Of a stretch of 27,545 nt of DNA, positions 24,459-27,545 are shown piece by piece; the stretch's first letter is position 1; each line of letters starts with the position of its first letter. The notes below the pieces were generated by a model. The model was not told the origin of the DNA and made no database searches. It saw only the letters and a program-made list of their open reading frames with translations. Source of the stretch: CAZGMJ01 sp964526785 (lineage in GTDB: Bacteria; Planctomycetota; Phycisphaerae; Sedimentisphaerales; Anaerobacaceae). The stretch covers positions 1 through 27,545 of the forward strand of contig CAZGMJ010000068.1 in assembly GCA_964526785.1 (NCBI GenBank), written 5' to 3'. Both the position numbers and the translations under genes were made by a program.

Positions 24459-24519
24459 TATCAACCAGAATGAACGGACGAAAACGGCTAACCCGAAGTG
24501 AAAACAGAAAGGCAATACC

Positions 24520-25542
24520 ATGCGCACAAGTCCGCTGACCTTGCTGTGCCTTTGCACATTCATGTTCAATCCGCATGTTACAGAAGCGTTCTCACCCAAA
24601 GCAAAAAGCTACACCGAATACCGCGACCGCTTTCTCAAGCTCGACCCGAAAACCCGAGTCGTTCCAAAGATCCCGCCCAAAGATCGACCCATCCGCGTCA
24701 TCATCGATACCGACACGCGTAACGAAATCGACGACGTCTGGGCCGTCTCTCTTGCCCTGATCTCCCCCGAACGATTCAAGATCGAAGGTTTTGTCGCGGC
24801 CAATTTCGACAATTCCCGAGGCGGCCCCGAAAGCATTGAACGTTCCGCCAAAGAAATCCACCGTCTGCTCGATCTCGCCGGCCTCGAAGGCAGATATCCC
24901 GTCAAGCTCGGCTCGCAACCCATGCAGTATCAATACCAGCCCTCGCCCTCCGAAGGCGTTGACTTCATCATTGAAAAGGCCATGGCAAGCACCCCCGATG
25001 ACCCGCTCTGGATCGTCGGCCTCGGCGCTTCCACCGACATCGCCTCGGCCCTGCTCCTGGAGCCGCGAATTATCGACCGGGTCGTTGTTTTCTGGCACTT
25101 CCGCACCAAATGGCCCAACCAGTGCCACAACTTCAACGTCTTTAACGACACCCGCGCCGCCCGCATCGTATTCCATTCGCCTCTCTCATTTGTCCTCTTC
25201 GATACAGGCACCCACCTCACGTGCCCCATGGATTTCTCACAGCAGTTTGTAGAATGCGGTCCTCTCGGCAGGTATCTTCACGAGTATCGCTTCCAATCTT
25301 CGTACTATCAGAATCCGAAGAAAGGGTTTTTCGATCTTGGCGATATCGCGGCGCTGCTGGATCCGAACCTGGCATCGTGGGAGGTTGTGGACTGTCCTGA
25401 TGTCGAGAAGAACCTCGACTACAAATTCCGCAACACTAAAGGCAGGATCCTGCGCTGCTACGATATCGACCGAGCAAAAACCTACAAACTGCTGCACCAG
25501 AGGCTAAAGAAGCATGCAAAAAGCCTGCAGCCCGGTCCATGA
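24520..25542 (+). CDS. Secreted nucleoside hydrolase-like protein (IUNH superfamily)
   Basis: The protein has 340 residues with a signal peptide (about 1-23). The calcium-binding motif of inosine-uridine nucleoside hydrolases is present in an extended form: D-T-D-T-R-N-E-I-D-D at 63-72, instead of the usual D-T-D-P-G-x-D-D. Other family elements are I-E-G-F-V-A-A-N, a V-G-L-G segment with S-T-D-I-A-S-A near residue 170, and N-V-F-N-D-T-R-A-A near 208. The family cleaves N-glycosidic bonds of nucleosides to give ribose and base. The longer motif resembles a subgroup common in planctomycetes that may act on other glycosides. Divergent from the sulfatase, so the two could share a control region. 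AAGG precedes the start. Confidence 0.85.
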   Translation: MRTSPLTLLCLCTFMFNPHVTEAFSPKAKSYTEYRDRFLKLDPKTRVVPKIPPKDRPIRVIIDTDTRNEIDDVWAVSLALISPERFKIEGFVAANFDNSRGGPESIERSAKEIHRLLDLAGLEGRYPVKLGSQPMQYQYQPSPSEGVDFIIEKAMASTPDDPLWIVGLGASTDIASALLLEPRIIDRVVVFWHFRTKWPNQCHNFNVFNDTRAARIVFHSPLSFVLFDTGTHLTCPMDFSQQFVECGPLGRYLHEYRFQSSYYQNPKKGFFDLGDIAALLDPNLASWEVVDCPDVEKNLDYKFRNTKGRILRCYDIDRAKTYKLLHQRLKKHAKSLQPGP

Positions 25543-25552
25543 AAACCTTGCG

Positions 25553-26206
25553 TTACGCAGGTGCCCCGGAAGACGGCGGGAAATCAACCTTCTTCACCGC
25601 CACAGCGTTGATTGAACGTTCATCTTGGATGTATTTGCGCTCGTAGTTGGTTCCCGTCAATTCTTCATCTTCGGCGCCGGCTGTCGGTGTAAATGCAGTT
25701 GACTCCAGACAGTCCCGTCGCTCGGTCAGGACAGCCTCGATCTGTTCGAAATAGTCCGCATGGTCCGTAGCAATACGAATCTCCCCCCCGATTTTCAGGC
25801 ATCGGATCAACTGTTGCAGGTTCTTTCTACACACAAAACGCCGTTTGTTATGCCTCTTTTTGGGCCACGGATCGGGGAAGTAGATGTGAAAGCAATCCAC
25901 CGAATCATCGGGGATATGCTCGTTTATGAATTGTGCGGCGTCAGTCCGAATCAAACGTGCGTTCGTCAGTGCCCATCGTCCGATACGGTCCACTGCATAG
26001 CGATAGTATTTGCGCGCCCATTCGATTCCCACGAAATCGACCCCTGGCTGGGCCTTCGCCTGGTCTACAAGGAACGTACCTTTGCCCGAGCCCACTTCAA
26101 TATGGACCGGGGCGGAGCGTCCGAAAACCTGGGCAAAATCTAACCGACCGTCAATATCCTCCGGACGGAGTGCAACTCTCTCATATTCTCGTAAAACACG
26201 TCGCAT
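25553..26206 (-). CDS. trmB: tRNA (guanine-N7)-methyltransferase TrmB
   Basis: The protein has 217 residues. It transfers a methyl group from SAM to N7 of G46 in the tRNA variable loop, in the cytoplasm. Seen: motif I V-G-S-G-K-G (38-43), F-V-G-I-E-W near 58 with the acidic residue holding SAM, the hallmark F-P-D-P-W-P-K-K-R-H-N-K-R-R, a following I-A-T-D-H segment, and a C-terminal T-x-Y-E-R-K-Y typical of TrmB. No ribosome binding site precedes the ATG at 26206. The stop is only ten bases from that of the convergent nucleoside-hydrolase-like gene. It is a housekeeping gene without signs of transfer. Confidence 0.95.
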   Translation of the reverse strand: MRRVLREYERVALRPEDIDGRLDFAQVFGRSAPVHIEVGSGKGTFLVDQAKAQPGVDFVGIEWARKYYRYAVDRIGRWALTNARLIRTDAAQFINEHIPDDSVDCFHIYFPDPWPKKRHNKRRFVCRKNLQQLIRCLKIGGEIRIATDHADYFEQIEAVLTERRDCLESTAFTPTAGAEDEELTGTNYERKYIQDERSINAVAVKKVDFPPSSGAPA

Positions 26207-26427
26207 TCGTAAAAATAGGCAAAACTGGTGATGAGCAAAGTACTTACAGTATCAAAGATCCAATCATACACCACGCGCACTCGTCTTTCCAGCACGCAAT
26301 GGAGGACCTGTGCTTCTGTCTGCTAAAGTGGTGACACATCACATTCGATAACATTTCTGAACCCGAAGCTGGTGCAGGCGTAAATCATTATAAGACTATG
26401 GCGCCGACGCCAAGGAAGGACTTGAAG
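26207..26427. other. Divergent gap between trmB and the isochorismatase-fold gene
   Basis: About 220 bases. It must hold two promoters; I see only a TATAAG near 26391 with no partner box at the right spacing. AAGGAAGGA at 26412-26420, seven bases before the ATG at 26428, is a strong ribosome binding site and fixes that start over the in-frame ATG at 26398. Confidence 0.55.
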
Positions 26428-27117
26428 ATGATTCTTCAACTTGTACGATCCCGTCGAAAACGCGTCCTGATCGATATAGATACGCAGCGCGACTTCTTAC
26501 TGGCAGATGGAAAAGCGTGCATTCGCAATCATCGGCGGGTTCTGGCACACATCCGCCGCATGATGGCCTGGGCACGGGCTGCGAGCATTCCCATTTTATC
26601 CACCGCCGAAATCTTCCCCGATAACAATGGCGAAAGCGAGTTCAAGTACTGCATTGATGGCACGAACGGACAGCGGAAAGTGCGATACACGCTGGTGAAT
26701 AAGAGGGCTTGCCTCTCGGCCGATAACAGCATGGATCTGCCACGAGAAATGCTCCGCACGCATAATCAGATCGTGCTGCACAAGCGCTGTATAGATCCTT
26801 TCGACGAACCTCGAATTGATCGCCTGCTCAGTGAAATCCACGCTAACGAGTTCATCCTCATCGGTGTCAGTGCTGAAGCCGCCGTCAAAGCAACCGCCCT
26901 CGGTCTGTTACAGCGAGGCAAGTCCGTCACAGTCGTAGTTGATGCGGTTGGTTCGCACGATAAAAACGAAGCGCATCTGGCGTTTCGGAAGATGGAAGCA
27001 AAAGGTGCCAAACTTACCGAGACCAGGAAGGTGGCGGGCATCTCCCACCTCCGACAGGTCGGCGCCTGCGGTTGTGACAGTTGCCGCGGTCTGACGAGAA
27101 AACCCACCGCCGTCTGA
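26428..27117 (+). CDS. Isochorismatase-fold protein lacking the catalytic Cys, with a CxCxxC tail
   Basis: The protein has 229 residues from the ATG at 26428, chosen for its strong ribosome binding site. The fold is that of cysteine hydrolases (isochorismatase, nicotinamidase): D-I-D-T-Q-R-D-F at 16-23 supplies the usual Asp (18), and H-K-R-C-I-D-P-F holds the usual Lys (119). The cis-peptide and nucleophile segment reads G-V-S-A-E-A-A-V (146-153), so the position of the nucleophile Cys is Ala152. The protein is thus probably not a hydrolase. The C-terminus carries A-C-G-C-D-S-C (213-219), a possible metal-binding or redox site absent from normal family members. No hydrophobic signal peptide, so it is cytoplasmic. 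The role is unknown; a binding or regulatory protein is possible. Confidence 0.87.
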   Translation: MILQLVRSRRKRVLIDIDTQRDFLLADGKACIRNHRRVLAHIRRMMAWARAASIPILSTAEIFPDNNGESEFKYCIDGTNGQRKVRYTLVNKRACLSADNSMDLPREMLRTHNQIVLHKRCIDPFDEPRIDRLLSEIHANEFILIGVSAEAAVKATALGLLQRGKSVTVVVDAVGSHDKNEAHLAFRKMEAKGAKLTETRKVAGISHLRQVGACGCDSCRGLTRKPTAV

Positions 27118-27545
27118 GACCGGGCAGGTAATTCTCGGTTCGTCCTGCGAGAGCGTTCCGTAGTGCCGCTGATACGCATTTTCCTTCATTATGCATGCCG
27201 ATATCCTTACGCTGGCTCAAAAGTTGTTCTATGTTCCTGTGGACGGGCAACACATAGCCGATGTTTGTCGCTGCGAACTTGACACGTTCGTTCGGATGGC
27301 ATAGCATATCTACATCAGGCATCCGTGGACATTGGCGGAGTCCGACGGCCCCGGGTATGTGGGGCTGCGACGTAAACCGGTGGCGCGCGAGTGTCTCGTT
27401 GTTCCCAGCATTTGGCCGGTGAGATCGGCTATATCGTGCACACAGTGAAAGCGTGTGCGAAAGAACAGGTGTAATCATGCGGAAGAAGGTAGTGTGTGGT
27501 TTAGCCATTTATGCAGCCGCCGAAAGTGCGTAGGAAACGGTTTCG
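27118..27545. other. Window end, no gene supported
   Basis: A 37-codon frame (27191-27304) begins with ATG but has no ribosome binding site and no recognisable product. A longer minus-strand frame here overlaps the end of the preceding gene and has a composition typical of a shadow frame. No RNA, repeat or terminator could be supported. Confidence 0.45.

Noticed and set aside
26398..26427. Earlier ATG of the isochorismatase-fold gene
   Set aside because: The strong ribosome binding site AAGGAAGGA lies seven bases before the later ATG at 26428.
27014..27508. Minus-strand frame of 164 codons at the window end
   Set aside because: It overlaps the 3' end of the isochorismatase-fold gene, is rich in Arg, His and Pro as shadow frames are, and matches no family.
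1..27545. CRISPR arrays, tRNA genes, insertion sequences or toxin-antitoxin pairs
   Set aside because: No regularly spaced direct repeats, cloverleaf-like segments with a T-loop, transposase motifs or paired small genes were seen on either strand.

Overview
The window looks like chromosomal DNA of a Planctomycetota bacterium, probably of the Phycisphaerae or Sedimentisphaerales type. This is inferred from gene content, not from a marker gene. The clues are many exported proteins of typically planctomycetal families: FG-GAP/VCBS propellers, PQQ-type propellers (one with a methyltransferase-like head), Tat-exported sulfatase and oxidoreductases, and large pectin-type glycosidases and lyases. 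Genes are sparse, switch strand often and have long intergenic stretches. Several starts have clear AGGAGG-type ribosome binding sites. I see no tRNA, rRNA, CRISPR array, insertion sequence or phage gene.

Layout. At 1-2.7 kb there is a lipoprotein with a class I methyltransferase fold, a secreted FG-GAP repeat protein and a DUF4019-type lipoprotein. At 2.87-5.70 kb there is an exported GH78 alpha-L-rhamnosidase. At 5.7-7.5 kb a cysteine synthase gene on the minus strand is flanked on both sides by a similar promoter-to-terminator unit without a convincing reading frame; I read these as two related candidate small RNAs. At 7.76-10.32 kb lie a Tat-exported FAD oxidoreductase and a Tat-exported aldo/keto reductase. 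At 10.48-13.52 kb (minus) one long gene joins a PL11 rhamnogalacturonan lyase to a GH16 glycosidase. At 13.88-17.12 kb there is an exported methyltransferase-like/PQQ-propeller fusion. At 17.27-19.85 kb a minus-strand operon runs paralogue A, paralogue B, lemA, then a TrmO-like protein carrying a Tat signal. At 20.09-22.80 kb there is a second PQQ-type propeller protein with a helical C-terminus. Then come a heparan N-sulfatase-like sulfatase (minus), a secreted nucleoside-hydrolase-like protein, trmB (minus), and an isochorismatase-fold protein that lacks its catalytic cysteine.

How it may fit together. GH78 and PL11 both act on rhamnogalacturonan I. With the GH16 domain, the sulfatase and the two exported oxidoreductases they suggest outside or periplasmic breakdown of a rhamnose-containing, possibly sulfated, algal or plant polysaccharide. 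No transporter, SusC/D pair or regulator is present, so this is a loose grouping and not a classic utilisation locus. A second theme is methyltransferase-like domains placed outside the cytoplasm: a lipoprotein, a propeller fusion and a Tat-exported TrmO homologue. That is the most unusual protein-level observation. The paired candidate RNAs around cysteine synthase are the most unusual non-coding observation. All families were recognised by reading motifs, without any database search.
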